DNA of 64,000 nucleotides from Microcebus murinus (taxonomy: Eukaryota; Chordata; Mammalia; Primates; Cheirogaleidae): NCBI RefSeq assembly GCF_040939455.1, contig NC_134108.1, forward strand, positions 81,140,001-81,204,000. The letters run 5' to 3'. Positions 1-19,900 of the stretch are shown in pieces. The stretch's first letter is position 1, and each line of letters opens with the position of its first letter. The position numbers and the translations under genes were made by a program. The notes under the pieces were generated by a model. That model searched no databases. It had not been told where the DNA came from and saw only the letters and a program-made list of their open reading frames with translations.

Positions 1-6814
<6,814 letters not shown>

Positions 6815-7039
6815 TTATTATATTACTCCAAAGTCATTACCATCTTATATAGCAGTATTAGAACACTTCTGAAAGTTTACTAATTTCTATAATAAAAATG
6901 AATATATTATAGTCATTATAAAATTGTTATATGACTTATGTTAATCTGAAAGGTAAATGAGGAAATCTCAAAGTTAACACTTTAGAATAAATAATTGATC
7001 TGGATACAACAGAAGGAAGCAGTTTAGTTTTCCATAGCT

Positions 7040-7740
7040 AAATAGTAAAGAATTTGATGGGCCTTTGTCCTGATTGCTGAGAGGTAAGCTCTAAAGCCTT
7101 GGAATAAAGAATTTGTTTGGCCTTTGTCACTAGTTGGGCTATGATAGTTTATGCCAATGAATTGGTTCACAGTGGGCCCCTAGATAGTTTGTGCTACAGA
7201 GATGACTCTGGATGGGGGCTGGCCACACCACTAAGACCAACCATGTGATTAAACAGCTGGGCTTTGAGCCGTGTGATATAAGTTCAATGTTCAGGGAGGG
7301 AAGGAGGATTGAAGATTGAGCCACATGGGCAATGATTTAATCAATCATGCCTACATAGTGAAACATCAATAAAAACTCGGGACACTGAAGTTTAGGTGAA
7401 CTTCCCCTGTTGGCAATACTCTGCAGATTGTTACATATCACTGTTCAAGGGGAGGAAAAGTAATGTATCCTGACTCCATGGAGAGAAAACAATAAATGCT
7501 TCATATCTGGGAACCACCAGATGGAAGCATCCATCTGCATCTCTTCTTTTGGCTGATTCTGATTTGTATCCTTTTGCTATAATAAAGCTATAATATTACA
7601 TGCAAAACTTTCTTGAGTTTGTTCAGTTTTCTGATAAATTATCAAACAATGAAGGAACAATGAAAACCCCCAAATTTATAACTAGCTGTTCAGAAGTGCA
7701 GGTAGCTTGCAGATCCCACTAAACTTGCAGAAGAACTGAG
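7040..7740 (+). mobile_element. LTR-like segment, probably ancient ERVL class
   Basis: The segment resembles old ERVL-type LTRs: a run ending in a CTATAATAAAG signal near 7,578, then CTTGAGTTTGTTCAG, and a downstream piece (CCCCCAAATTTATAACTAGC, CAGAAGTGCAGGTAG) matching my memory of the 3' end and the sequence after it. No viral coding frame is intact or recognisable. The short open frames here are incidental. Family assignment is from memory and uncertain. Confidence 0.5.
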
Positions 7741-7859
7741 AGAAGTTTTGTGGTGGACTATGTCCTTAGCCTGTGAAGTTTGGTTTACCTCCAGGTCCTT
7801 GATGTCAGGTCACTGCAACAGCCCATCTGCTGTTATGACCTTATTACTCTATCCTCCGG

Positions 7860-8605
7860 AAGTAACAGTTGAAGCTAGAGACCAAGCAATGTGGGACTGG
7901 AGCTCAGAGTGGGATATCAGAGCCCTACCAGAGTAATGAGAGTATCCATATGGGGTGGTAGATGTCAGCCAAAGGCAGGTAGCCCAGAGTGGGATATCAG
8001 AGTCCAACTGCAGTAAGGAGGACACCCTTATCCAATCCCTACAGGCCTGATGCCAGAGCCTGTGTGGAGTGCTGGAGGGCAGCCTGGACTGAAGTGTCTG
8101 AACCTGAGCAGGATGAGGAGGGCAATTTAAGTGGAAGGATGACCTAGAGCAAGGTATTGGCAGTCCAAGTAAGATGAATAGGGAAACGGCAGGGGAGGGC
8201 ACCTAAGACTAGAAGCTTGGAACCCAAGTTAGGTGAGGAGGGTGTCCTTAAAGAGAGGCAGCCTGGTGCCAGGTGTGCCAAAAGGAATAAAAAGACTTTC
8301 ATATGGTGGTGGGGGCTAGAGGAAGGGGTGGGCAGCAGTAGCCTGAACATACTCTATTGCAGTCCAAGTGAGGTGAGAACAATCCTGCAGAAGGACCTTC
8401 TGGCACAAGGCCTTAGTGAGTCCAAATGGAGTGAGGAGGCTATCCACATAGGGCAGTGACCTGGTGTGAAGTAAAGCCCAAACAGTGCAAGGAGAGCATC
8501 CTTGAGGGAGAAGGAGCAGAGAGTGTGGGGATAAAACAAAAGGACATAGAAGCCAGCTTGAAGAGAATGCCTCTGGCCATATCTGGGATGAAGTGAACAT
8601 CAAAA
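7860..8605 (+). repeat. Degenerate G-rich repeat block, unclassified
   Basis: Variants of a core resembling GTCCAAGTGAGGTGAGGAGG recur at about 8,008, 8,163, 8,223, 8,362, 8,428 and 8,472, with the second motif GAGTGGGATATCAGAG at about 7,907 and 7,987. Spacing is irregular (about 45-155 bp), so it is not a clean tandem array. Stop-poor frames on the minus strand (for example 7,849-8,202) result from the purine-rich composition. It may be internal sequence of the adjacent LTR element or the 3' UTR of the L1 that follows. Confidence 0.5.
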
Positions 8606-9565
8606 TAAATTATGACAGGAACAGATTAACATCCATTGAATAAACAGAAATCCATTAAGTCCATACTAATACAAATAAATAAATGAGAAAAATCAGAACT
8701 TTAAGAAACAGGACATATTAATTTACAAAGTGAAAAAGAATAACTTTACAGTAGTAAAGCCTGACAGAAAATTTAACATAATTAGTAAAGGGATAAATAG
8801 AAATTATCTGTCACCTAAAAGAATGCCTAAAAGAATGTAATAAAAATAAGCATCACTTCTGAAATATTTCTGTCTTCAAAGATATATAACATGAATCTAA
8901 TCATGAAGAAATCATGGACCCACACAAATCAAGAACATTCTACAAAATAACAGGTTTCTATTCTTCAAAAGTATCAGGGTCATGAAAGTCAAGGCAAGAC
9001 TGACAAACTGCTCCAGAATGAAAGAGACTAAGAGACATAATGACTAATTACAATGTATGATGCTGAACTGCATCATTTTGCTACAAAGGATTTTACAGCG
9101 ACATCTAGCAAAACTTGAACAGTGCTGACGATAAGATGGTATTAACATACCAGTGTTCATTTCTTGATCATTTTCAGGGTTGTATTGAGGTTCTGTAGCA
9201 GAATATTCTTCTCTGGAAAAAATACATGCTGAACTATTTAGAATGGGGGAGTCCTCAAACTTTTTAAACAGGGGGCCAGTTCAACTGTCCCTCAGACCGC
9301 TGGAGGGCCGGACTATAGTTTAAAAAAAACTATGAACAAATTCCTATGCATACTGCACATATCTTATTTTGAAGTAAAAAAACAAATGGGCAAAAACACC
9401 CGCATGTGGCCCGCAGGCTGTAGTTTGAGGATGCCTGATTTAGAATGAGGGAGCACGATGTCAGCAAATTACTCCTAAATGGTTTGGAAAAAAAATTCCT
9501 TATATCATACTTGCAACTTTTCTGGAAGTTTGAGATGTTTCACAATATATACATTTAAAGGGAAA
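8605..9565 (+). mobile_element. Old L1 3' end (L1M class), interrupted by a hAT element
   Basis: Sequence such as GGACATTC-like motifs near 8,935, GTCATGAAAGTCAAGGCAAG (8,981) and CTTGCAACTTTTCTGGAAGT (9,510) is characteristic of ancient L1 3' UTRs. The run is broken by a 194-bp hAT-type insertion at 9,244-9,437. No coding capacity. Confidence 0.6.
9244..9437. mobile_element. Non-autonomous hAT DNA transposon with 8-bp target duplication
   Basis: Terminal inverted repeats read AGTCCTCAAACT at the left and AGTTTGAGGATGCCTG at the right. The 8-bp flank ATTTAGAA occurs exactly on both sides (9,236-9,243 and 9,438-9,445), the hAT hallmark. The interior contains GGCCAGTTCAACTGTCCCTC and GTGGCCCGCAGGCTG, which match a short hAT family I remember from lemur and bat genomes. 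It has no transposase ORF and must have been mobilised in trans. Confidence 0.85.
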
Positions 9566-9569
9566 CCAA

Positions 9570-10855
9570 GTAGATAAGAAATTCAATTTCTAAATATTTT
9601 AGAAAAGAGTTGAAAATGGGAAGAAATTTTCCTCAACAGAAAGTACATTTTCTTGGAAGCACCCAGGTAGTGCGAAATTAGAATCCAGTGTCTCAGAAAA
9701 GAAAGGTTTTCCTATTGCTCTTCCCAAAGATGCTGTCTCTCACTCTCGAGGCTGTTTCCTCTGCTACACTCCTACTACTGGATCTGGAGCTTCTTTGTTC
9801 CTTACTGATGCTCTCAGACTTTCTCTTCCCCAAAACCACTTATACCACCAGCTTTGAATCTCATGTGATCAGATAGTACAGTACCACTCACCATCTTGCT
9901 CATTTATGCAGTCTCTATAAACCTTCATTTCTAGAAGGCTTTACTTCCTAATTCAAGGTCACTTTCTTCAAAACTACTCTAGGTGAATTCAATAACTTTG
10001 TATATAAACTTTCTAATCCTTGACATCTGAGGTTCTTTTTCTCTGTAAGTATTCTTGCCCTTGCCCTCCTCAGCTCCACATGATCATTTACCTAGACTTC
10101 TATGATCATTACCTAGACTTTTATATTACTAATGCTGCAATCCTCCTGTAATTTGAATTTCAATCAACTTCCTCTCTGGCATCTCCACCTGTCTTGCCAG
10201 CTAACTCAGTCTAATACAACAGGTTCAACAATCTTTTGATCCCATTCAGAAGTAGATTCCATGAATTCTACTCCTTCTCATTATCTCTCTATTTTCTTTC
10301 AATTCCTCACTTTCCTTATCTATTTTAAATTCTATGATTCATCATTATCATACACTATTGCATACATCCTATTAAGGATATATGCTACTCTTGCTTTGTC
10401 ACAGTGACCTACATAAATCCCAACTTTGATAAATCCAGCTCTCTGCCTAATCCATACTTGTACTTACAAATTCAATGTGCATGAGGAAAAATATACAACT
10501 ATTCTGACTAACATCCTTTAAATTCATGACAATTTCAAATGGGCCTGTGGTACTGCCTAGCAATTGTACTATATTTTCTGAATCCATTCTCTCCCCACAT
10601 TCTTAGATGACTATTTCATAAATTATTTTCTCTCCTCAAATCTAGCCTACGGTCTCACTAACTTTGGTTCTTATTTCATGAGAAGACAAAAATAATCAGA
10701 ATTTCTATAAGCTCCTACTACTGCATCCATCTGCAGATGCACCTAGACAGACTCTCTATTTTTCTGTTTCTCTTTCTGGCAAAACGCCTCAAAAAAGTCT
10801 TTGGTATTTAGTGTATCTCATTCTTCTCCTCTCATTCTCTCTTTAGCCCATTTTG
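9570..10855. repeat. Pyrimidine-rich block, unclassified
   Basis: About 1.3 kb of C/T-rich, stop-dense sequence resembling decayed LINE-derived DNA but without a motif I can name. A 62-codon open frame at 9,688-9,876 has no recognisable product. Confidence 0.35.
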
Positions 10856-11140
10856 TGACAGCCAGCTGTCAAGATGGCCTCCAATGATTCTCACTTCCTA
10901 GTATTCACACCCGGGCATAATATTCTCCTACAAAGTAACAGGGTTGATCCATGTGAATACAGCAGAAGTAATGGTATGATCTTGTGTGAATACAGCAGAA
11001 GTAATTGACTACAACTTCATGGGAGACCCTGAGCCAGAGGCATACAGCTAAATTCCTGACACACAGAAACTGTGAAATGATGTTTGTTTTATACAAAGTT
11101 GTGGAGTAAATTTTTACATAGCACTAATTAATTCACACTC
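10855..11140 (+). mobile_element. MLT1-like LTR remnant (ERVL-MaLR)
   Basis: Contains GGGAGACCCTGAGCCAGAGG, then TTCCTGACACACAGAAACTG and TGTTTGTTTTATACAAAGTT, the usual end of MLT1-type LTRs. It also holds a local repeat of GTGAATACAGCAGAAGTAAT (10,952 and 10,987). Non-coding. Confidence 0.65.
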
Positions 11141-11739
11141 CAACTACACTTTGACCCATGTAACTGCTCTTATCAAGACCACTAATGTAACAGAGGGAAT
11201 GGCCTGAAAAAGCGTAAAAATGCTTTACATATTATCTCTTTAAAACTACTCCACTCTTTTTGAGAATTAAAATCTTCATCTCTCCTTCAGGCCAGTGGTC
11301 AAGAGGGGCATGGGAGTGTCATTTGTACCTCAGGAGATGACTAAGCAGAACTGTCAGGGTAGAGATGGGATGGATCAGAATCATAATCTACGGTTAAACA
11401 GAAATTGCTGGAAACTTAAAATCTTCCCTTTAAAAGCTCTGTTATTGCTGCTTATAGATAGGAAAATTAGTATTTTTAAGACAGGAGTCTGACATTTTCC
11501 TCATTTGCCAGGAGGTTAATAGACCTCCCTTTCCTTCTCCTTGAACCAGTTGTCCTTGTTCTTCTGATGTGGCCTTGGGACAAGTGCCAAACTTTCCATA
11601 ACACTAATGACTTCCACCTTGCTAAATCCAATGGTCATCTTACTTGACTTATAATCGTCATCTGACATAACTACATATTCTCTCATTCTTGATATACCTC
11701 TTTAAATTGGCTTTCTGGACATCACACTTTTCTAGTTTT

Positions 11740-11905
11740 ATTCCTCATAGGCCACCTCTTTTTAGTTCTTTTTTGCTGTCCCCCCACCCCCCCACACACA
11801 CTCTTATCAAGAAGCAACATAGTGTAATGGTTAAGAACAAAGACTTTGAAGCCAGACTGGCTGGATTTAAATCCTGGCTCTGCCACTTACTAGATCTGTG
11901 ATCTT
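11740..11905 (+). repeat. MIR fragment beside a C-rich run
   Basis: AGTGTAATGGTTAAGAACAA (11,820) through CTGGCTCTGCCACTTACTAG is the classical MIR core in plus orientation. A C-rich stretch, CCCCCCACCCCCCCACACAC, lies just upstream at about 11,780. Confidence 0.8.
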
Positions 11906-12232
11906 TATTAATTCTTCTCTTTCTTCCATGCCTCACATCTAATTATTCAGCAAACTCCATTGGTTCTAACCAATAAATGCTAGAAATGCTTAAACAGAAA
12001 AAAAGAAGACTGCCTTTAGGAATGCTCTAAAAGGGATTCTAGTACCAGATAATAAATTGTTTACAAAATATATAATTCTTGCTTTGGAATAACAACAATT
12101 CACCTTCTGTGAAAGTTGTCAAATTCCTCAACTGATATCAATATACAAAGTTTTAAAGAAGACATACCAATGACTTACAGATAATAAATTTTGCCTTAAT
12201 TTTAGTCTTAAACCAGGAGCAATGGGCAACAG

Positions 12233-12410
12233 AAGTGCAACCTGCAAGTTATTCCTTCACTCATCCAATCAACAGATACTTGTTGAATACCTATTAGTAC
12301 CAGGCACTTTCTAGGTGTTGGGGATACATAGTAAAATGAAAGAGATAAGAATTTCTGACCTCAGAGCTTATATCCTAATAGAGATAGGGGTGTAATGGAG
12401 AATAAAAATA
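12233..12410 (-). repeat. L2 3' end fragment
   Basis: CAGATACTTGTTGAATACCT followed by AGGCACTTTCTAGGTGTTGG and GGGGATACATAG is the complement of the L2 3' end. A weaker L2-like stretch follows at 12,860-13,020 (ATTCATTCAATCATAATTTA, GAGTTCCTAGTCTAGTTGG). Confidence 0.75.
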
Positions 12411-14214
12411 ACAAATAAATAATATAGTATGTTTGAAAGTAATAAGTAGTAAGTGACATGGAGAAAATTAAAGCGAGGAAAAAGAGATGAGAAAGACAGA
12501 AATTGTAAACAGAAAGTCAGGCATTGCTTTCTTGAGAAGGCAATCTATCAGCAAAGAACAAAATAGATTTCTATGTCCTTTTTCCTACTACATGCCACTA
12601 GGTTGCTGCCCCTCCTTCACCCTTGCAGTAGCCTGTTGGTTTATTCTCTGAGGAGGATAAAATAAAAGTTCAATTTTCATTTTGTCTATCAGTTATCTGC
12701 TAACACAAACATTAGGATCTACAGTTTTAGAAACTTGTGCTAATTAGAGTCCTATAAATACTTACATTAAGTCATGATAATTTGCATTTTATTCTTATCC
12801 CTATCTTTTTGTATTTCTATTTCCTTTGGTTAAACAGCATTGGTATCTTTGTTTTGTGAAAGAATGAACATTCATTCAATCATAATTTATTAAGTCTCTA
12901 AAGTATTAGAAACTAAGAGATATGAACTTAAATAAGAACTCTATTTTCAGAGTTCCTAGTCTAGTTGGTATAGAAACATTCAAACAAATAATTGCAGTAC
13001 AATGTGATAATCTCTTAACTCCCCATTTCAGCAGGCCAAAGCAAATGGCAATGTACTTATTACTATACCTTAAGCCAGGTAAAAAGACAATTAATGGCAA
13101 TGACAGAAGGAAGCTGTTGAATCTGGAGGAAGCCAAACAGAGGGTCGTAATGTAAAATTTCTTACTCTTTGCAAAGTTTATTGGAGGATCTAACTTTAGG
13201 GTGAGTTTTCCATTCACGGCTGTTGAGATTATTCAATTACTGGAAACAGTAATGGATGTAATACAAATTGCCTCCATCTATATGTTACTTTAAATGTTCC
13301 TTGTTTTTTTTAAAGTATTATTCTTTCACAATGTTTGATGTTTCTTTTTTTTTTTCTTTTTAGAGATAGCAGTTGAGAATGATGATGTTTCTTTTATAGT
13401 AGAATTCCAAGATAAGAGCTAAAAGTGGTATATAGAAAGTGCCATAACAACATAGCAGAGGAAATTTCTAACTGCCTAGAAGAGTTATCTATGGCTTAAA
13501 AAAAGAGGTAATGAGGAGGGGAGAGCACACACAAAAACATGAAGAAAGTTAAAACTCATCAAATTTGAGAAAGTAGAAGTAGGTCCATAGAATCCACAAT
13601 GAGAACAATGGGAAACAAAATATGTAGATAAGGTCAAATCATGAAAAACCTTAATTCACCAGAACTATCCTAACATTTTGGTTGCTCTCAAAGGAAAGCC
13701 CTGAAAAGTTGGTGACTGGGCAACATTTAAGGAGACCAGAAAGGGAGAAAGATATGGTTCTACTAGCAGCACTTCAAAATATTTGCAGCTTTATTACAAG
13801 TGGTTAATTAACCACTGCCAAGACAAAGTAACTGGGACAACCTTTCCTTTTTTGATAACAAGCTCTTATTTCCAGCCTTCCTTTTCTCCTTGATGTTAAA
13901 TTTTTAAACTGTTATTATATGTATAAAAGCTGAGTGGTAGCAGGTAGGAAGAAAAATGAAATATATATACACACAAAGATATCATTCAGAACACAATAGA
14001 GGATGGCCTTAGGAAAAATCCTACAAAAACCTGGAAATTCTTTTTTTGATTAACCTTCATTGATTTCTTGTTAGTCTATTTATCAAGTTGTAAAGCTTCT
14101 ATCAAAATGGAGAATGTATTTTTCAGTAAGACGTTCCTGACACATTATTGTCCAAATTCTTGAGAAATTTCCTTTTCTTTCTCCTCTTAAATAGCATTCT
14201 TCTACTACTATTCG

Positions 14215-14390
14215 CTACCAACTACAGATCACGTTGTGCTGGGCACTGTACCCTCTGGGTATCATTACTAATCCTTTTCGCAACCATTTAAGAATATATA
14301 CATTTTACAGACACCAAGGTTCTAATGACTTAAATAATCTGTTTAGGAAGCAAATGCCACAGCTGTTTGCACCAAAGCCTAACTTGGCCA
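14215..14390 (-). repeat. MIR-like fragment
   Basis: CTGGGCACTGTACCCTC, TACATTTTACAGACACCAAG and the flanking layout match a diverged MIR in minus orientation. Confidence 0.5.
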
Positions 14391-14689
14391 TCAATGTCAC
14401 ACTGACAAACTAGTTTAAATATATGTGTTCCCTTATATCCACCACAGAACTCTTACACTAGTAGGAAATAGTGTCTCAGAAGACAAGACTCAAGGGAGGT
14501 ATAAAAAGGTTCAACTGTATCAATCAGCAAACTTGCCTATGTGTAAGGCTAATTCTTGAAAACTAAGAAGGGAAAGACATATAAGTGGATCTTTTTTCAT
14601 AGACCGTCTTTTTCCTTAAATCAAGCTGGTTCTGAGCTCCTAGAGTTCGCCTTACTTAAGATTTTTAACACCTGGGTCAATTTAGGACA

Positions 14690-14885
14690 GAAAAAAGGGA
14701 CTGATGTTTACTGAGGTCTCTTTACACAATTTTTGGATTTAATTTTCACAAGCACACTGTGAGACAGGGATTATTTCCATTTCATTGATTAGGAAATTAA
14801 GGCATAGAGGAACTGTATAATTTGCTCAAGACCATACAGCTAGTGAATGGTAGAACAGGATGTGAAGCTAGTTATGACCAAATTA
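14690..14885 (-). repeat. MIR fragment
   Basis: TAGGAAATTAAGGCATAGAG and CAAGACCATACAGCTAGTGA are the recognisable MIR core, complement orientation. Confidence 0.75.
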
Positions 14886-15234
14886 AAACATTTTCTATAG
14901 ATTATGCAGTTTTATAAGAATAGAAATGCAAGCCCAAGTATTTAGATTTCCTTAATATGTTATAAATTCAGGGGTCTTCTGTAAGGTCTCTTCTCTTCAG
15001 TTCTTCCTTCTCGCCGTTGGTCATCCTAGTTTATGCTTCTCATCTCAGAAATGGCTTTATTGGTTTTCAGACAAATATTAAATTTTTGAATTAAATTCAT
15101 TAATACAAGATGTTGTCCTATGAGCTTAACTACTATGCTGCATAATAGAAATTATATAAAGCATAAGGAAAAAAGGAAAAATGATGTTTATTATTTAAGT
15201 TCTTTACAACATTAAATGGTTCATATGATAAGTA

Positions 15235-15440
15235 TGATGACTGCTTCTCATTATTTTTACATTTCTAGAAGTCCAATAATACTTTACATATGTACAGCCC
15301 TTTACAATTTGCTAAGTATTAATACCTTCATTTATTTAATGTACAACTTTACATTATTTAATGTGAAGCGGGTATTACATTTCATAGGTGAGAAACTGAA
15401 GCTCAGAGAGGTTAAGTGAGCTTTTCTGAGGTAGCATAAA
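15235..15440 (-). repeat. MIR fragment
   Basis: GGTGAGAAACTGAAGCTCAG and AGAGGTTAAGTGAGC at about 15,387-15,420 are the MIR core. The overlapping 67-codon frame at 15,216-15,419 is incidental. Confidence 0.75.
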
Positions 15441-16903
15441 AGAAAGCTGGTCTCCTGATTCCAAGTCATTATTTTGTTAACTATATCACAGTTGCATCTC
15501 TGAATCAACAGTTTCTAAAATATATAAGATATATCTCTCTATATTATTAACAGTGACCCAGATCAATACCAAAGTAACTAGATCTGCCTTAATTGTCTTA
15601 CTAAACACTTAAGATCCTCTTCATGTTGGAGAGTTGTTTCAATTCTATAAACCTTTCCCCTCTTGTGCAACAAAAAAATGCAAAAGCTGTTTACTTGTTT
15701 TCAGCCTTTAGAATCAACCAATAGATAAAGCACAGAAGATTTAACTACATTTACAAAACAGGATATGAATGTTAGCAGCCTTAGTAATATAAAAGAAGGG
15801 GTATGTCTAACAGAGGTTGGAAGGTAGAGGGAGAAAGAAAATTTTAAAACAGAGGTGAAGATGTTTATATCCTTATTACAAAAAGAAGGGTCTGTCATAA
15901 TCAGTGAAATAGCACATGGAGTTAAATATATTATCTGAAGTTACAGAAACAGTTGGAGAAAGATACGAAAATAATAAATTGCCTTTTATTATAATGGGAA
16001 GTCCACTGACAATGTCTATATAGAGGTAACCATAAGGACTAGAAAAATAGTTAAAAATGGTTGCACCTGGAGAATGAGCTATGTCTTTCTGGATTAATTG
16101 ATCTTCTAACCATGTCTGTATTATTTCATAAAAAATTATTTTTTTCCAAAAAATAGATTAATATTAAAAAGCAAACAAAACATATTCCATTTTAATATTA
16201 TCATTACTAGAAATAAAAAGTTGTTCTTTCAACTTTTTTGGAAATAAACATATATAACATTTCAAACTGGGGCCAGCTTCCTAGAACCAGCAATGACTTT
16301 TCTGTAGAAGTCTATGAATGCTTTCTAATTAATCAATTTTCAACAGGCCTGTACTTATTGTCTTTCATGACTGACGTTATTGTCGATGACAGCTATTTCC
16401 TGACTTAAACCTCTCACTGTCAGCACAATCTTGTGCTGGAAATAATTTAAATGTATTGCAATAAGCTGTATAATACCCCCTAATTCCCATCCCATCCAAC
16501 CTGTCTCACTGTAACTGACAGAGAAAAATCATTATTTTTGTCTCTTTTCCCTACAAATTTTCCAAAAATATACAGAAGGTATAGGAACTATGGTAAAATG
16601 AAGTGCTGTAAGAAAAAGGTATTGAGATGAAAGTACAAATCAAAGTTAAAAGAAAAATAGAGCATGTAATAAAAAGCACAGAGAAAATCCAAGCCTTTAG
16701 AAGAAAAAAGGAATTTTGAAAGAACATAAGTAAAAGAACATTAACATAGAAGAGAAAGGAAAACTACCCTATATAAAGATATTTATATTCAAAAATGATG
16801 CTAGACATCAATGAAATGTATTCATTAAAAGAAAGTTAGCTAAATACATAAGTGTAATTTCTGGAGGCAGAGAAATGTTTAGAAAAATACCTTTCCCTAA
16901 TAA

Positions 16904-16955
16904 TTTACTAGTATTCAAAAGATACACACTTTACTAGTATTCAAAAGATACACAC
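16904..16955. repeat. Perfect 26-bp tandem duplication
   Basis: TTTACTAGTATTCAAAAGAT followed by ACACAC is present twice in direct succession with no mismatch (16,904-16,929 and 16,930-16,955). No gene is involved. Confidence 0.95.
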
Positions 16956-19900
16956 CAGGAACTTCTTAGTACTGCTCTAAAATGAAACATATTAATATTT
17001 TGAGGTAGGGAGGACACAGAGGGCAGAAACATTATCTCAAAGACTCTAATAAACAGGTTATCTTCTTTGCTCATTTTTTTCCATACTGCTGGCGAGGAAA
17101 CACATCTAGACAGAAGAACATTATTTTGGATCTAACCGACACTTGTGAATCTCTAATAAGTCACCACACTCCACCAACCACTACCCTCTGTAATTTGCAT
17201 ATTAATTTAACAAGACAGAGGCTATTCTGGGCATCACTGGCATGAAATACATGAGATCTAACCACATTTACCTTACCATAGAGGTGTCCAAAGGATGAAA
17301 CAAGATTCAAAACTGCAGAACACTACACAATATAAAAGGTAACCATATTGGGAATAATGCCGGGCAAGGAAAAATTGTGATGCACACATCACAATTTGTT
17401 CAAGGCACTTTATTTGTAAAGCTTTTCAGATATCTTTGCATACCATAAACAAGAAAAACAAAATATCCTAAGTTATAGAGTTAAAACTAAAACACACTGA
17501 TAACAACATTTGGAATAGAAAAAATCTTGAGAAATCATATTTGGTATAGTACATTTCAGACATGACAGACAAAAATTTGCTGTTTTGAAAAAAAATGAGA
17601 AAAAAGTATGAAAGAGATTTTATGTATTTCTTTCTTTCCTGGTCCAAAATCTAGTTCTTGTAACTGCTATTTTGGCAGCTATAATTAAAAAGTATGCAAT
17701 CTCCTAAAAAATCCCTGGTATAATGCTATAAAAATACATATATAGATAATGCTTCCACATATGAGCTAAAATCTTTTAGAAATCTATTGTTTTCCCAAAC
17801 CAGGCTTTTCTTTTATAGACTGGTTTCTGTTACAAAGAATTTATTTTTAAAAAGTATTTCCTTTCCACACTAGTAAACTAACAGATCATACTTATTTCAT
17901 AGTGTATAATACACAGTTGATAGTATCAGAACCTAGAAACTGAATTGGCAGCTACAATGATTAAATTTAGACTTATAAATAAGAAAAATGAAAAATCACA
18001 GGCCCCAGGAAAAGGTTAAGAGAAGGTAGTCTATCTAGGCATTTTTGAAACACAATTTGTCATAATGTCAAAATAATATTACTTTGTAAATGATATTAAT
18101 TATGTGATATTTCTGCCATATAGATGACTTAGAAATTAAAGTCTGACTTGTGTCAATTTTTATAAAAATCAAATCATTTCCAAGCAGCATTTAGCTGATA
18201 GAGTAATGATTATGGAGCTTGGTTCAAATAGGGTTGGCCATAAAATAAATCCATTTCTATCTTTTTCTAGAATATTTTTTTCTCTTAAAAAGACAAAGGT
18301 ACTGAACAGCTATAAAATTTTTACTTTTCTGGTAAGTAAATCAAGACCAAATCAAGTAGAATATATTCATTTGAAACATAAAACATGAAATGGAAGAAGC
18401 TTTTGGTATAAGAGAAGGCTAAATACAAATATCACAATATTTAAATTGTTAATGTTTCAAAGATTAGGTATCAGCTAATAAAAGTTGAATGATGAGTTGA
18501 TGCCATGAAACTAGCTATGAAAAGAATCTTGATTTGAGTCTATAGAGCCACCCTGTCACTATCAAATACAATAATAAATGAACAATCACCAGATCTGGAA
18601 GCTCAGTTGTTACAGTAAGTAGTCACTGGAGGAAACAGTATAACTCACGTACTTAGCTCACAAATTACTGAAGGCCAAACACTCAAAAGGCCTTGGAAAA
18701 ACAACTATGCTGTGAAAACACAGAAAAGACATTTCCTTGTTGCCATAAAGTACATACATGTTCTTCAAAACATAGCATCTACTCTGAGTTGTCAGGATAT
18801 AAACTGTTCTCAAAGGACCAGAATTTAATGAATGACACACCTGACTTTAGATCACTGCAACTACTACTAGACCCTGAGATCCCTGCCCTAGGTTCTTAAT
18901 TCCAAATTATTGTCAATCAAGATGATACCATTTTCTTCCTGACAGGGGGCAGAAAAAGGTGTTCTGATTGAACTGTAACATAAGTAGCCCCCATCAAAGT
19001 CACTCAAGGACTCCTGGGCTAGTAGGAGGAATCAGGGGTTACTGTCAAATCTCTTGACAACTTAATTTTGATGTTCTTCCTTATCCTCAACTCATCAGTC
19101 AAGAAGTAGAGCTAGAAAAAATGTTTTCATACAGTTTAGCTCAAGATAACTTACTGAGAAAGGAGGAAGTTACATTACTATGAAGCAAATAGTTTTAAAT
19201 GAAACCTATTGATCAAATTAAATGCTGTGACATCTAATTATATATTCTATACCAATGCAAAAATCTAACTTCAACTTAACCCAGCTTGAGGAAATAAAAA
19301 GAAAAAAGAAATTAAAATTTAAAGTTAAAAGAAAAAAAATAAAATAAAAATAAAAATCTAACTAACAAGATTTTACTTTCAAATGACAGATTTGTCCCCT
19401 ACTCATCATTCCTATTGGCTATTAATTCTGATATCCATAATCATTCTTTGTAATACCTTTGTAATACCAAGCATGGATAAAATTTCTAGTCCTCTGAGGT
19501 AGTTATTTAGAATCTGAGAGAAACAAGATAGAAACAATTCTCTAGATGATAAATATGCTAAATAAAAAAATTAGTGATTAAAAATGTTTCATTTGTAATA
19601 GAGAATTTTTTTAATCTTTTAAACATGAAATCTGTTTGTCCAGAATAGTAATAATGAAAGAATGAAGAAATAATACCTAACATAACAAGGTTTTTGGGTT
19701 TTATATAAGTAAGACTATATAGTGACTGAAATTAGGAAATAAGCAAATAATTGCTTCTGGCACCCTTCCTTCTGGCCTTTCAACCATTTGCTAAGAATTT
19801 ACAATTTATCTGGTTTTGTCTGTTTTGTACCATTTCCGCATTTCTCTTTCTAGAATTCTTATCTCTTTCTTTTCCCTTGAATAGATCTTTGTGAGTTAAC

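Noticed and set aside
7849..8603. Several overlapping minus-strand ORFs of 61-117 codons
   Set aside because: All come from a purine-rich degenerate repeat whose complement rarely contains stops. The different frames give unrelated Ser/Leu/Pro-rich sequences.
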